Below are positions 8,907 to 16,933 of a DNA stretch of 64,000 nt, in pieces. The stretch's first letter is position 1; the number at the start of each line of letters is the position of its first letter. Where the stretch lies: positions 1 through 64,000 of the forward strand of contig NZ_JAENHP010000026.1 of NCBI RefSeq assembly GCF_016834655.1. The letters are read 5' to 3'. The notes beneath the pieces were generated by a model. That model did no database searches and was not told where the DNA came from. It worked only from the letters and a program-made list of their open reading frames with translations. The position numbers and the translations under genes are program-made. The stretch comes from Paractinoplanes ovalisporus. GTDB lineage: Bacteria > Actinomycetota > Actinomycetes > Mycobacteriales > Micromonosporaceae.

Positions 8907-9367
8907 TACCGGCTCGCGCGGCCCAGATTCGGGTTCACGTTGAGACGCTAATCCGTGAGACCCATGTCACCGCAAGAGTACGGACGATGACACCCGCCGG
9001 AAATGTGCACTTCGTCCGCGTACGACCGAAAAAATTTTCCAGTACGCAACATCGACAACCTAGCTCACGGGACGCTCTCGCCACCAACGCGCCCGACGTC
9101 CCCTTTCCGCCTGTTTGAAGGCCCCGTCCGGCGTGTTGCACCACAACATCCCAAAAAGGGCGATTCGGACAGGCACACTCAGCGTCGTCGGTGACACCGC
9201 CGACGCCGCGCTGACATGGAACAGGGCTGACCTGGGTAGTGACCGCCCCGACGGGTGGTCACATCCGCCTGGTCCGGATCGGTCCAGCGCCGAACACAGG
9301 TCGCGGCCTGCCCACCACAGAGCAGGCATCGGGGCCGACCCGGCCGACAACATGACGAGGAGGAACC
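8907..9367. other. Intergenic region between divergent genes, no gene seen
   Basis: 461 bp without a convincing reading frame. It includes an A/T-rich patch (GAAAAAATTTTCC, about 9029-9041), rare in this window, and probably holds promoters for the metallopeptidase (leftward) and the zinc-ribbon protein (rightward). A strong GAGGAGGAA Shine-Dalgarno occupies its right end. Confidence 0.6.
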
Positions 9368-9529
9368 GTGGCCGACAACACGTACAACGGCTACTGCGTG
9401 AAGTGCAAGGAGAAGCGCGACTTCCAGGGCACCGTCGAGGTCTCCAAGACGGGCATGAACATGGCCAAGGGCAAGTGCCCGGTCTGCGGTACGACTGTGA
9501 ACCGCATCCTGGGCAAGGCCAAGGTCTGA
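9368..9529 (+). CDS. Small zinc-ribbon protein (DUF5679 type)
   Basis: 53 aa, GTG start, preceded by the strong Shine-Dalgarno GAGGAGGAA. Two CxxC knuckles, YCVKCKEKR near the N-terminus and GKCPVCGTT about 28 residues later, make a compact zinc ribbon. The remainder is Lys-rich. DUF5679 proteins are short, abundant in actinobacteria and of unknown function; a nucleic-acid or ribosome-associated role is plausible but is inference. The gene is monocistronic and followed by a hairpin terminator. Confidence 0.9.
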   Translation: MADNTYNGYCVKCKEKRDFQGTVEVSKTGMNMAKGKCPVCGTTVNRILGKAKV

Positions 9530-9597
9530 CGACGGACGGCGTCACGGTTCAGCCCCACTAGGCCACTATCGAGCCCGTGACAAGGCCGTTCACCCAC

Positions 9598-9624
9598 CCG
9601 GGGAGGGCAGTTCGCCCTCCCCGG
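9598..9624 (+). terminator. Hairpin terminator downstream of the zinc-ribbon gene
   Basis: Perfect 11-bp stem CCGGGGAGGGC/GCCCTCCCCGG with a 5-nt loop, 68 bp after the stop codon. Confidence 0.75.
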
Positions 9625-9677
9625 TGCAATACCCCGGCCAGGCACGTCCGGTTGCTTCCCCACACGTTGAGTGAAGT

Positions 9678-9760
9678 TGTGGACAACTCCCACAGCCTGT
9701 GGATAACTTGCCCGAGCCTGTGGATAAACCGTGTCACGAGCCGTCGAGGCCTGTGGACAA
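9678..9760. promoter_or_regulatory. Cluster of four DnaA boxes in direct orientation
   Basis: TGTGGACAA at 9678, TGTGGATAA at 9698, TGTGGATAA at 9719 and TGTGGACAA at 9752. Read in reverse these are TTGTCCACA and TTATCCACA, the actinobacterial and enterobacterial DnaA-box consensus sequences. Start-to-start spacings of 20, 21 and 33 bp place the boxes on nearly the same helix face. The cluster lies 41 bp upstream of the ThiF-like gene start. No dnaA, dnaN or other oriC gene is adjacent. Confidence 0.75.
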
Positions 9761-9800
9761 CTGATTCGCTCCGCATCCTTGCGGTGACATCCTGTGATGC

Positions 9801-10841
9801 GTGAACCGTCCCACGCTCATCCCTGGCATCCCCCGCGTCTGGCGTAACCGCCATGAGCTGCAGTTGGGGTCCGATCCCGCCCGCGCCGTCGTGCTGCGGC
9901 TGCCCGACATCCGCGCCGCCCGCGTGCTCGACCTGCTCGACGGCAGCCGCTCCGAACGGGCGATCCTGCTCGAGGCCGCCCAGTCCGGGGTCCCGCCGAG
10001 CGACACGAGGGCCGTTCTCGACGCCCTGAGCGCGGCCGGCCTGACGGTCCCGTCCACGGCGCTGCTTCCGCCCGTGCGGTTCGCCGACCGTCTCACCGGT
10101 GAGGCCGCAGTGCTCGCCTTGCGCAGCCGGGCCTCCCCCACGCCCGCCACCAGGCTGCGCCGGCGTCACGCGGCCCGGGTGGTGGTCACCGGCCGGGGCC
10201 GGCTGGGCGCGCCGATCGCGGTGGCGCTGGCCGAGGCCGGCGTCGGGCACGTCCACCCCGACCTGCCCGGCCAGGTCCACCGGGGCGAACTCGCCGGCGG
10301 CCCGCTGCGCGCGTCCGACATCGGCCGGTCCCGCGCCGAGGCGGTCGCCGACGCGCTCACCCGCACCGTGGAGGGCGTCGAGACCGCAGCCGTCCGCGGT
10401 CAGCCCGCCACCCTGCTCATCCAGCTCGACGCCGACCGCCCGGTCGAGGTGGTCGCGGCCGCCCACGTGGCCCGCCGCCAGCCCCACCTGGCCGTCACCA
10501 TCCGCGACGGCAGCGCCATGATCGGCCCGATGGTCCCGCTGGCCGGCGGCCCCTGCCTCACCTGCCTCGACCTGCACCGCCGCGACCGCGACGCCGCCTG
10601 GCCGGGCCCGGTCCCACGCACCGGCCCCGAGCCGTGCACCATCGCCACCCTGCTGGCCGCGACCGCGCTGGCTGTGGAAGAGACGCTGACCTACCTCGAC
10701 GGCGGCACCCCGGAGACGCTGGGGGCCACGCTGGAGCTGGCCAGCCCGTCCCGCCAGCGCCGCCGTTCCTGGCCCCCACACCCGCGCTGCGGTTGCAGCC
10801 GCCCGCCCCGTCGCAGCCGCCCAGCCCCGCCGCCTCAGTGA
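9801..10841 (+). CDS. ThiF/E1-like protein with CxxC zinc ligands
   Basis: 346 aa. Residues 1-100 form a winged-helix-like precyclodehydratase-type region, followed by a Rossmann segment VVVTGRGRLGAPIA (about 126-139) and a C-terminal domain with CLTC (about 253-256) and HPRCGC (about 330) as probable zinc ligands. This is the arrangement of ThiF-family adenylating enzymes and TOMM cyclodehydratase partner proteins. The glycine loop is degenerate, so adenylation is uncertain. No RiPP precursor or YcaO gene is nearby. The GTG start appears leaderless, just downstream of the DnaA-box cluster. The stop region is duplicated 131 bp downstream. Confidence 0.75.
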   Translation: MNRPTLIPGIPRVWRNRHELQLGSDPARAVVLRLPDIRAARVLDLLDGSRSERAILLEAAQSGVPPSDTRAVLDALSAAGLTVPSTALLPPVRFADRLTGEAAVLALRSRASPTPATRLRRRHAARVVVTGRGRLGAPIAVALAEAGVGHVHPDLPGQVHRGELAGGPLRASDIGRSRAEAVADALTRTVEGVETAAVRGQPATLLIQLDADRPVEVVAAAHVARRQPHLAVTIRDGSAMIGPMVPLAGGPCLTCLDLHRRDRDAAWPGPVPRTGPEPCTIATLLAATALAVEETLTYLDGGTPETLGATLELASPSRQRRRSWPPHPRCGCSRPPRRSRPAPPPQ

Positions 10842-10977
10842 CCCGGGCCGGCACCAGCGCGCCCACCTGCACCCCCGTCACCGCCGCGGTAAGCCGGGGC
10901 GGCGCTGTGGCCGTCCTGCACCCCCGCCCCACCGCCTCGGCCGCCGTGCACCGCGCCCCGCCGCCTCAGTGACCCGG
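10825..10977 (+). repeat. Stop-spanning direct repeat at the 3' end of the ThiF-like gene
   Basis: A 22-bp segment that contains the last codons and the TGA stop (10825-10846) recurs exactly at 10956-10977, 131 bp downstream. The intervening sequence is C/G-rich with no gene. The offset is not a multiple of three, so the second TGA is in another frame. Intergenic 10842-11111 holds nothing else that I can support. Confidence 0.8.
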
Positions 10978-11111
10978 CGGGCGCATTTGTGGGGTTTGTG
11001 AGGAGGTTTGGTGTCGATGGGCGGGAATCGTTGGTGGACTTTTCGGGTGTTGTGGGGGCAAGCGGGTTCAGCCGGACAGTTCGGTGGGCCGGAGTCGGTC
11101 ACAATGATCTG

Positions 11112-12461
11112 GTGAGCGACATACCGCGGCGTGCGGCGGCCCGCACGGCCAAGCTGGCGGCGCTTCCACTGGGGTTCGCCGGGCGCACCGCCCTCGGCTT
11201 CGGCAAGCGCGCCGTCGGGATCGCGACCGACGTGATCTCGGAGGACATCCAGCGCCGCACCGCCGAGCAGCTGTTCAGCGTCCTGGGCCAGCTCAAGGGC
11301 GGCGCCATGAAGTTCGGGCAGGCGCTCAGCGTGTTCGAGGCCGCGATGCCCGAAGAGATGGCCGGGCCCTATCGCCAGGCGCTCACCAAGCTCCAGGAGG
11401 CCGCGCCGCCGATGCCGGTGGCCAGCCTGCACAAGGCGCTCGCCGAGCAGCTGGGCGAGGACTGGCGCGACAAGTTCGCCGAGTTCGACGACGTCCCGGC
11501 GGCCGCGGCCAGCATCGGCCAGGTCCACCGAGCGGTGTGGAAACTGCCTCCGGCCCGCAGGAACGCCAAGCCCAAGACCCTCGAGGTCGCGGTGAAGGTG
11601 CAATATCCGGGCGCCGGCGACGCGCTGCTGGCCGATCTCAAGCAGCTGTCCCGCCTGGCCCACATGTTCAAGATCATTCAGCCCGGCATGGACATCAAGC
11701 CGCTGCTGGCCGAACTCAAAGAGCGGATCACCGAAGAACTCGACTACGCGATGGAGGCGGAAACCCAGAAGGCGTTCGCCGCCGCGTACGGGAAAGACCC
11801 GGAGATCTTCGTGCCGCGGGTGATCGCGTCGGCCCCGCGGGTGCTCGTCACCGAGTGGGTCGAGGGCACGCCGCTGGCCAAGGTGATCGCCGACGGCACG
11901 CCGGAGGAGCGCGACGAGGCCGGCCGCCTGATGGCGACCCTGCACTTCTCGGCGCCGGCCCGGGCCGGCCTGCTGCACGCCGACCCGCACCCCGGCAACT
12001 TCCGCATGCTGCCCGACGGCCGCCTCGGCGTGATCGACTTCGGCGCGGTGGCCCGGCTGCCCGAGGGGCTGCCCGAGCCGATCGGCCGCCTGGTGCGACT
12101 CGCGCTCGACGGCGACGCCGGCGCGGTGGCCGACGGGCTCCGCGAAGAGGGCTTCATCAAGCCCGACGACGAGATCGACGCCCAGGCCGTGCTCGACTTC
12201 CTGCGCCCGATGATCGAGCCGGTCGCGGTCGGCAAGTTCCAGTTCACCCGGGCCTGGCTGCGCGGCGAGGCGGCCCGGCTGAGCAGCCCGCGCTCCCCGG
12301 CCTACCAACTGAGCCGCAAGCTCAACCTGCCCCCGTCCTATCTGATGATCCATCGCGTGACGCTGGGCTCGATCGGCGTGCTGTGCCAGCTCGAGGCCGA
12401 AGCGCCGTACCGCGAGATCCTGGAGAAGTGGTTGCCGGGCTTCGCGCCACCCGCGATCTGA
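11112..12461 (+). CDS. ABC1/AarF (UbiB) family atypical kinase
   Basis: 449 aa. The family landmarks are in order: KFGQ (the KxGQ motif, about residue 60), the Ala-rich nucleotide loop AAASIGQVHRA (about 137-147), the catalytic Lys in VAVKVQYPGA (about 163), ADPHPGNF (about 295) and IDFGAVARLPEG (about 310, metal-binding Asp). ABC1 proteins are membrane-associated ATPases/kinases tied to quinone or lipid metabolism. A longer frame begins at 10989, but conserved sequence begins at the GTG at 11112, which looks leaderless. It corresponds in position to Rv3197 beside whiB7 in mycobacteria. Confidence 0.9.
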   Translation: MSDIPRRAAARTAKLAALPLGFAGRTALGFGKRAVGIATDVISEDIQRRTAEQLFSVLGQLKGGAMKFGQALSVFEAAMPEEMAGPYRQALTKLQEAAPPMPVASLHKALAEQLGEDWRDKFAEFDDVPAAAASIGQVHRAVWKLPPARRNAKPKTLEVAVKVQYPGAGDALLADLKQLSRLAHMFKIIQPGMDIKPLLAELKERITEELDYAMEAETQKAFAAAYGKDPEIFVPRVIASAPRVLVTEWVEGTPLAKVIADGTPEERDEAGRLMATLHFSAPARAGLLHADPHPGNFRMLPDGRLGVIDFGAVARLPEGLPEPIGRLVRLALDGDAGAVADGLREEGFIKPDDEIDAQAVLDFLRPMIEPVAVGKFQFTRAWLRGEAARLSSPRSPAYQLSRKLNLPPSYLMIHRVTLGSIGVLCQLEAEAPYREILEKWLPGFAPPAI

Positions 12462-12525
12462 TCGGCCGCCACGATCCGGGGCCGCCATGATCTGAGGGGC
12501 CGCGCGTGATCTGATGGGCCGCATG
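12455..12525 (+). repeat. Short imperfect tandem repeat spanning the stop of the ABC1 gene and the start of the M18 gene
   Basis: Four units beginning GATC(T/C)(G) at 12455, 12473, 12489 and 12508 (18, 16 and 19 bp apart), each with a GGCCGC core. The first contains the ABC1 stop (TGA, 12459-12461) and the last contains the ATG of the aminopeptidase gene. Confidence 0.65.
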
Positions 12526-13791
12526 GACGCCGCTGCCCACATCGATGACCTGGCCGCCTTTGTCACGGCCGCCCCGAGCTCCTATCACGCGGCCGCCGAG
12601 GTGGCCCGCCGCCTGACCGAGGCCGGCTACGTGACGCTCGACGAGACGGCCGACTGGACCGATCTCGTACGCCCCGGAGCCCGCCTGCTCATCGTGCGGG
12701 ACGGTTCGGTCATCGCGGTGGCGCTGCCCTCGGCGGCCGCCCCCGGCACCCCGTTCCGGATCCTCGGCGCGCACACCGACTCGCCCGGGTTCAAGCTCAA
12801 GCCGAAACCTTCGACGGTCAGTTTCGGCTGGTGGCAGGCGGGTGTCGAGGTGTACGGCGGCCCGGTCGTCCCGTCCTGGTTCGACCGCGAGCTCGAGTTC
12901 GCCGGCCGGGTCGTGCACCGCGACGGCACAGCACACCTCGTGCGTACGGGCCCGATCGCCCGCATCCCCCACCTGGCGATCCACCTCGACCGGGCCGTGA
13001 ACGACTCCTTCGCCCCCGACAAGCAACGCGAGCTGCAGCCGATCTGGGGTGTGGGTGGCCCCGAGGGCGCCGACATCGTCGGGCACCTGGCTCACCTGGC
13101 CGGCATCCCCGGTTCCGACCTGGCCGGCTACGACGTCGTCACCGTCGACTCGGCCGCCCCCGCCCGCTTCGGCGCCGGCGAGAAGCTGTTCGCGTCGGCC
13201 CGCCTCGACAACCTGTCGTCGGTGCACGCCGGCGTGACCGCGCTGCTGGAGGCCGAGCCCACCGACGCGATCGCCGTGCTGGCCGCGTTCGACCACGAGG
13301 AGATCGGTTCGGAGAGCCGTTCCGGCGCGGCCGGCCCGTTCCTGTCCGACGTGCTCGAGCGGATCTCGGCCGCGCTCGGCGGCGACCGGTCGGCCCTGGC
13401 CCGCGCGATCGCCGCTTCGTGGTGCCTCTCGTCCGACGCCGGCCACGCCGTACACCCGAACCGCCCCGACCGCCACGACCCGGTCAACCGCCCCATCGCC
13501 GGCGCCGGCCCCCTGCTGAAGATCAACGCAAATCAGCGCTACATGACCGACGCCGTGGGCGCCGCCTTGTGGAGCCGCACCTGCGCCGCGGCCGGCGTGC
13601 CCTACCAGGAGTTCGTCTCGAACAACGCGGTCCCGTGCGGCTCGACGATCGGCCCGATCACGGCCGCCCGCATCGGCATCCCCACCCTCGACGTGGGCGT
13701 GCCGCTGCTCTCGATGCACTCGGCCCGCGAGATGTGCCACGTGGACGACCCCGCGTTCCTGAGCAGCGCGATCCGCGTCTTCCTGTCGTGA
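12514..13791 (+). CDS. apeB: M18 family aspartyl-type aminopeptidase
   Basis: 425 aa, the normal size of M18 peptidases. GAHTDSPGFKLKP (about residues 88-100) carries the first zinc-ligand His and Asp. FDHEEIGSES (about 262) holds the catalytic Glu pair and bridging ligands. The C-terminal SMHSAREMCHVDD supplies the last His ligand. These are cytosolic dinuclear zinc enzymes that remove N-terminal acidic residues. The alternative start at 12523 is equally possible. It is separated from the ABC1 gene only by the short repeats above. Confidence 0.93.
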   Translation: MGRMDAAAHIDDLAAFVTAAPSSYHAAAEVARRLTEAGYVTLDETADWTDLVRPGARLLIVRDGSVIAVALPSAAAPGTPFRILGAHTDSPGFKLKPKPSTVSFGWWQAGVEVYGGPVVPSWFDRELEFAGRVVHRDGTAHLVRTGPIARIPHLAIHLDRAVNDSFAPDKQRELQPIWGVGGPEGADIVGHLAHLAGIPGSDLAGYDVVTVDSAAPARFGAGEKLFASARLDNLSSVHAGVTALLEAEPTDAIAVLAAFDHEEIGSESRSGAAGPFLSDVLERISAALGGDRSALARAIAASWCLSSDAGHAVHPNRPDRHDPVNRPIAGAGPLLKINANQRYMTDAVGAALWSRTCAAAGVPYQEFVSNNAVPCGSTIGPITAARIGIPTLDVGVPLLSMHSAREMCHVDDPAFLSSAIRVFLS

Positions 13792-13812
13792 GCGGCGCCG
13801 TCCCGCCTCTGG

Positions 13813-14364
13813 TCAGTCGAGGCTCTTGATCACTCGGGCCGGAACACCCGCGACCAGAGTGCGGGCAGGCACGTCACGCGTGACGACCGCTCCGGCCGCG
13901 ACAACCGCGCCGGCACCGATGGTCACGCCCTGGGTCACCACGGCGGCCGCGCCGATCCAGACGTCGTCCTCGATCACGATCGGAGCGCCGGTGATGTACG
14001 CACGACGCTCGGCCAGGGGCAGGGGATGGCCGCCGGTGATGAGGCTGACCTTCGGGGCGATCATGACGTTGTCGCCGATGCTGATCCCGGCGGTGTCCAT
14101 GAAGGTGCAGCCCTGGTTGACGAAGACGTTCTTCCCGAATCTGGTGCCCAGACCGTACTCGGTGAAGAAGGGCGGGTAGATCGTCACCGACTCCGGCAGT
14201 GGCCCACCGAAGACAACCGAAAGTAGTTCCGTACGAGTCTCGGTATCGCTGAACGGCAGCACGTTCATCCGGGAGGTCGCGTCGGTCACCTGAGCGATCC
14301 TCTCCGCATAGCGCGTGAACTCACTGCTCCGGACGTACATAATCTGATCGGTTCGGGTAGACAT
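13813..14364 (-). CDS. Left-handed beta-helix sugar/maltose O-acetyltransferase
   Basis: 183 aa of the LacA/Maa/NodL family. A short helical N-terminus precedes several hexapeptide repeats (GDNVMIAPKV, IEDDVWIGAAAVVT, TIGAGAVVAAGAVVTRDV), including the catalytic His in LITGGHPL (about residue 110). It acetylates a sugar hydroxyl using acetyl-CoA; the substrate is not predictable. It is divergently transcribed from a LysR regulator, with a perfect dyad between them, so regulation by that protein is likely. Confidence 0.92.
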   Translation of the reverse strand: MSTRTDQIMYVRSSEFTRYAERIAQVTDATSRMNVLPFSDTETRTELLSVVFGGPLPESVTIYPPFFTEYGLGTRFGKNVFVNQGCTFMDTAGISIGDNVMIAPKVSLITGGHPLPLAERRAYITGAPIVIEDDVWIGAAAVVTQGVTIGAGAVVAAGAVVTRDVPARTLVAGVPARVIKSLD

Positions 14365-14421
14365 GCGCTGATCCCATCACTCCGGCCGAGCCGGGATCAA
14401 ACAACCGCGAACGGCTCAGAC

Positions 14422-14436
14422 ACAACCGTTGGTTGT
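14422..14436. promoter_or_regulatory. Operator-like dyad between LysR and acetyltransferase genes
   Basis: ACAACC-GTT-GGTTGT, a perfect 6-3-6 palindrome, 18 bp before the GTG of the LysR gene. A further ACAACC half-site lies at 14401-14406, 21 bp (two helix turns) upstream, the usual two-site layout of LysR regulators. Confidence 0.7.
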
Positions 14437-14453
14437 CTCAGTATGGTGTCCGG

Positions 14454-15383
14454 GTGGACGTCGAAGCGCTGCGCACCTTCGTGGCCGTCGCCGAGGCCGG
14501 GCAGTTCCAGCCCGCAGCCGACAAGCTCAGAATCAGCCAGCAGGCCGCCTCCAAGCGGATCGCGGGCCTGGAGACAGATCTCGGGGTCGCTCTGCTGGTG
14601 CGCACCTCCCGAGGCTCCCGGCTGAGCCTGGACGGGCAAGTCTTCCTGCCGTACGCCAAGAAGGTTCTGGTCGCGGTCGAGCAGGCCGAGCGGGCCGTAC
14701 GCCCCGGCCGCCGGCCCCTGCGCGTGGACGTCCTCAACCGGCGCATCGCTCCAGCCCAGGTCGTCTACCGTCTCTATCTTTCCCGTCCCGACACCGCTCT
14801 GGACGCGGTCACCCTCGGCTTGGAGAACGCCGCTCAGGCCGCTCGGGCTGTGCTCGAAGGAAGCATCGACGCCTCCTTCCGTGCCCTCCCGGCCGACCAG
14901 CTCCCGCCCGGGATCAGAGCCGAACGCCTCCTAAACGTTCCTTTGCAGCTCCTGATCGGCCCTGGCCACCCCTTGGCGGGCCGAAAGTGGGTCCGCCCGA
15001 TGGACCTGGCCGGCCACCGCATCTGGATCCCCGGCATCAGGCCCGGCACGGAGTGGGAGAGGTTCTACCAGTCACTCGCGGAGGCCTTCGGCCTGAGCAT
15101 CGACGCGCTCGGCCCCCACTTCGGCGACGAGGCGCTCATGGACGCCCTGGCCGACTCCTCCTCGCTGGCGACCCTCGTCGGCAGCGGCGACCGCTACATG
15201 TGGCCCGAAACCTACGACCTGCGACGCATCCCCCTGCGCGACCCGACTCCGGTCTACTCGCACCTGCTGCTCACGCGCGCCGACGACCAGCATCCCGTGC
15301 TGACCGAGCTACGCGACCACTTACGAGCTTCAAGGCACCGAACCACCGACAGCCTGTGGAGCCCCGACTGGCTGGCCGCCTGA
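14454..15383 (+). CDS. LysR family transcriptional regulator
   Basis: 309 aa. The N-terminal winged helix starts MDVEALRTFVAVAEAGQF with the recognition helix in SQQAASKRIAGLE, followed by a linker helix and a periplasmic-binding-like effector domain. The GTG at 14454 is preferred: an upstream in-frame TTG at 14433 would place coding sequence over the dyad operator. Probable target: the divergent O-acetyltransferase gene and itself. Confidence 0.9.
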   Translation: MDVEALRTFVAVAEAGQFQPAADKLRISQQAASKRIAGLETDLGVALLVRTSRGSRLSLDGQVFLPYAKKVLVAVEQAERAVRPGRRPLRVDVLNRRIAPAQVVYRLYLSRPDTALDAVTLGLENAAQAARAVLEGSIDASFRALPADQLPPGIRAERLLNVPLQLLIGPGHPLAGRKWVRPMDLAGHRIWIPGIRPGTEWERFYQSLAEAFGLSIDALGPHFGDEALMDALADSSSLATLVGSGDRYMWPETYDLRRIPLRDPTPVYSHLLLTRADDQHPVLTELRDHLRASRHRTTDSLWSPDWLAA

Positions 15384-15600
15384 CCGCCCCCTTTTCAGCG
15401 GACCGCCCAGTACGACTCCTATCCCGCCCACCGCCACCCCCGACCACCCCGGGGTCTTGTCGGGGGAGGTTACGCCGCTGTCAAGCTGGGGCGGGCCGGT
15501 TGTCCACAGATCGCGCGGCCGGAACCGGAGTCGTCCACAGGGGACCCTCTGCTGACCCGCAGAAGCACACCGAGCTCGGACGTCGGCCCGGGCGGCCCGG
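15384..15600. promoter_or_regulatory. Intergenic region with two DnaA boxes
   Basis: No gene is visible between the convergent LysR and TetR genes. TTGTCCACA at 15500-15508 and TCGTCCACA at 15531-15539 are DnaA-box matches with a 31-bp offset (three helix turns). The rest is GC-rich and featureless up to the inverted-repeat element at 15601. Confidence 0.5.
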
Positions 15601-15704
15601 GGCTCTGTCGCGTAGTCCGGCCAAGTGCGAGGCTGGCCCAGAGCGCGCCCGTCGGCATCCAGCCCCACACTCTGGGCCTCGCACTTGACCTACGAAACAG
15701 AACC
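15601..15704. mobile_element. Possible MITE: 104-bp element with long terminal inverted repeats
   Basis: The left end (15601-15643, starting GGCTCTGT) and right end (15670-15704, ending ACAGAACC) are reverse complements over about 35 paired bases, with two 4-bp gaps and a few mismatches. The loop is about 26 bp. It has no coding capacity, and a flanking target duplication is not evident. The GGYTCTGT termini resemble transposon ends. It could instead serve as a large terminator for the two convergent genes. Confidence 0.5.
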
Positions 15705-15727
15705 AGCGGTTCAAAAACCGTGCGTGA

Positions 15728-16366
15728 TCAGCGGGCGGCCAGCGCGTCGGCGAGGGTCTGGGCCAGCCACTGTTCGTAATCGTCGGCGGACCAGCCCCGG
15801 TCGCTGACGAGCAGCTCGTAGACCTCGGGCGCGATCAGCGTCCACACGATGTCGGTGGCGCGCTCGGGAGAAACGCCGGCGCGCAACCCACCCGTCTCGG
15901 CCAGGTGATGCACGATGCCGCCGGCGCCGATCATGCGCTCCTGATTGGTCGTCTCGCGGAACGCCGCCAGCTCGGGGTCGCCGCCGCGGGCCCCGGCCAG
16001 CAGTTTGGCCAGCAAGGGGCCCGTACGTTCGCCTATTCGGCGGGCGGCGTGGGCGTAGCGGGCCAGTTTCTCGCGCGGGCCGGACGCGGCGAACACGGCC
16101 TGGATCTCGGGACGGTCGATCATCGGGATCGGTTCGTCGTCGCCGGCCAGGGTGACGTCGTAGACGTCCTTGATCAGAGCCGCTTTGGTGCGGAACGTCT
16201 TGTAGACCGTCTCGGCCGACACCCCGGCGTGGGTGGCCACGTCGCGCATGGTGACCGCCGCCGGGCCCTGTTCGCTCAGCAGCTCGCGGGCGGAATTCAG
16301 AACGCGGCGACGGGTCGCCCTCGCCTGTTCGGCCCGGCGGGTGTTGTCGTATGCGCGACGCGTCAT
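15728..16366 (-). CDS. TetR/AcrR family repressor
   Basis: 212 aa. The N-terminal helix-turn-helix includes TMRDVATHAGVSAETVYKTF (about residues 38-57), the TetR signature; the C-terminal ligand domain is not assignable. It is divergent from the SnoaL-like gene with 63 bp between, and short palindromes in that gap suggest autoregulation and control of the neighbour. Confidence 0.92.
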   Translation of the reverse strand: MTRRAYDNTRRAEQARATRRRVLNSARELLSEQGPAAVTMRDVATHAGVSAETVYKTFRTKAALIKDVYDVTLAGDDEPIPMIDRPEIQAVFAASGPREKLARYAHAARRIGERTGPLLAKLLAGARGGDPELAAFRETTNQERMIGAGGIVHHLAETGGLRAGVSPERATDIVWTLIAPEVYELLVSDRGWSADDYEQWLAQTLADALAAR

Positions 16367-16381
16367 TGATTACCGCCCATC

Positions 16382-16394
16382 AGTATCGAATACT
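16382..16394. promoter_or_regulatory. Candidate TetR operator
   Basis: AGTAT-CGA-ATACT dyad in the 63-bp gap between divergent tetR and SnoaL-like genes. A second imperfect dyad (CACTGTATC/GATAGTG) follows at about 16400-16422. Confidence 0.5.
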
Positions 16395-16429
16395 TCTCCA
16401 CTGTATCCAATGACGATAGTGGGGGAAAA

Positions 16430-16933
16430 ATGAGCACCGACGTCTGCATCCGTTCGATGGCGATCATGGCTTCCGGTGACCTGGGCGAGCTCGCCTCGGT
16501 CGTGCACCCCGAGGCGACCAACCGGGAAGCCAAGGACGAGCCGCCGGCCTGCCGGGGCAAGGGGCCGGCGGCGTTCGCGGCCACCGCTCACTGGCTCCGG
16601 GCCGGGTTCGCGGACTTGAGCTTCGAGATCCACGATTCGGTGGCCGACGGCGACCTGATCGCGGTGCACTGCACGATGTCCGGACGTCATGTCGGCCCGT
16701 TCCTGTCGTACGACGAGCGGGGCGAAGTGGCGCAGGCGATGCCGCCGACCGGTCGCACCTTCGCGATCACCCAGACCCACTGGTTCCGGATGAAGGACGG
16801 CCAGGTCCTCGAACACTGGGCCAACCGCGACGACTTCGGCATGGCCACCCAGCTCGGCTGGGTCCCGCCCACCCCGGCGTTCCTGTGGCGAATGGCCCGG
16901 GCCAAGCGAAAGGCACGCCGCGCCACGCGGTAA
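16430..16933 (+). CDS. SnoaL-like ester cyclase / NTF2-fold protein
   Basis: 167 aa. The SnoaL_2-type pattern includes a helical N-terminus, WLRAGFADLSFEIHD, VADGDLIAVHCTMSGRH and the C-terminal HWFRMKDGQVLEHWANRDD typical of small polyketide-cyclase-like proteins. The reaction is unknown. It is probably controlled by the divergent TetR protein. The last 15 codons are Arg/Lys-rich and, with the stop codon, belong to a 49-bp repeat present three times. Confidence 0.88.
   Translation: MSTDVCIRSMAIMASGDLGELASVVHPEATNREAKDEPPACRGKGPAAFAATAHWLRAGFADLSFEIHDSVADGDLIAVHCTMSGRHVGPFLSYDERGEVAQAMPPTGRTFAITQTHWFRMKDGQVLEHWANRDDFGMATQLGWVPPTPAFLWRMARAKRKARRATR

Noticed and set aside
9678..9760. Chromosomal origin of replication
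   Set aside because: DnaA boxes are few (four) and no dnaA, dnaN, recF, gyrB, rpmH or parAB gene is nearby; oriC of actinomycetes has many more boxes between dnaA and dnaN.
9801..10841. A RiPP (TOMM) biosynthetic cluster around the ThiF-like gene
   Set aside because: No YcaO, precursor peptide, dehydrogenase or transporter gene lies within several kilobases; the gene stands alone in a housekeeping region.
10989..11111. N-terminal extension of the ABC1 kinase
   Set aside because: The 41 extra residues are not ABC1-like; conserved sequence begins after the GTG at 11112.
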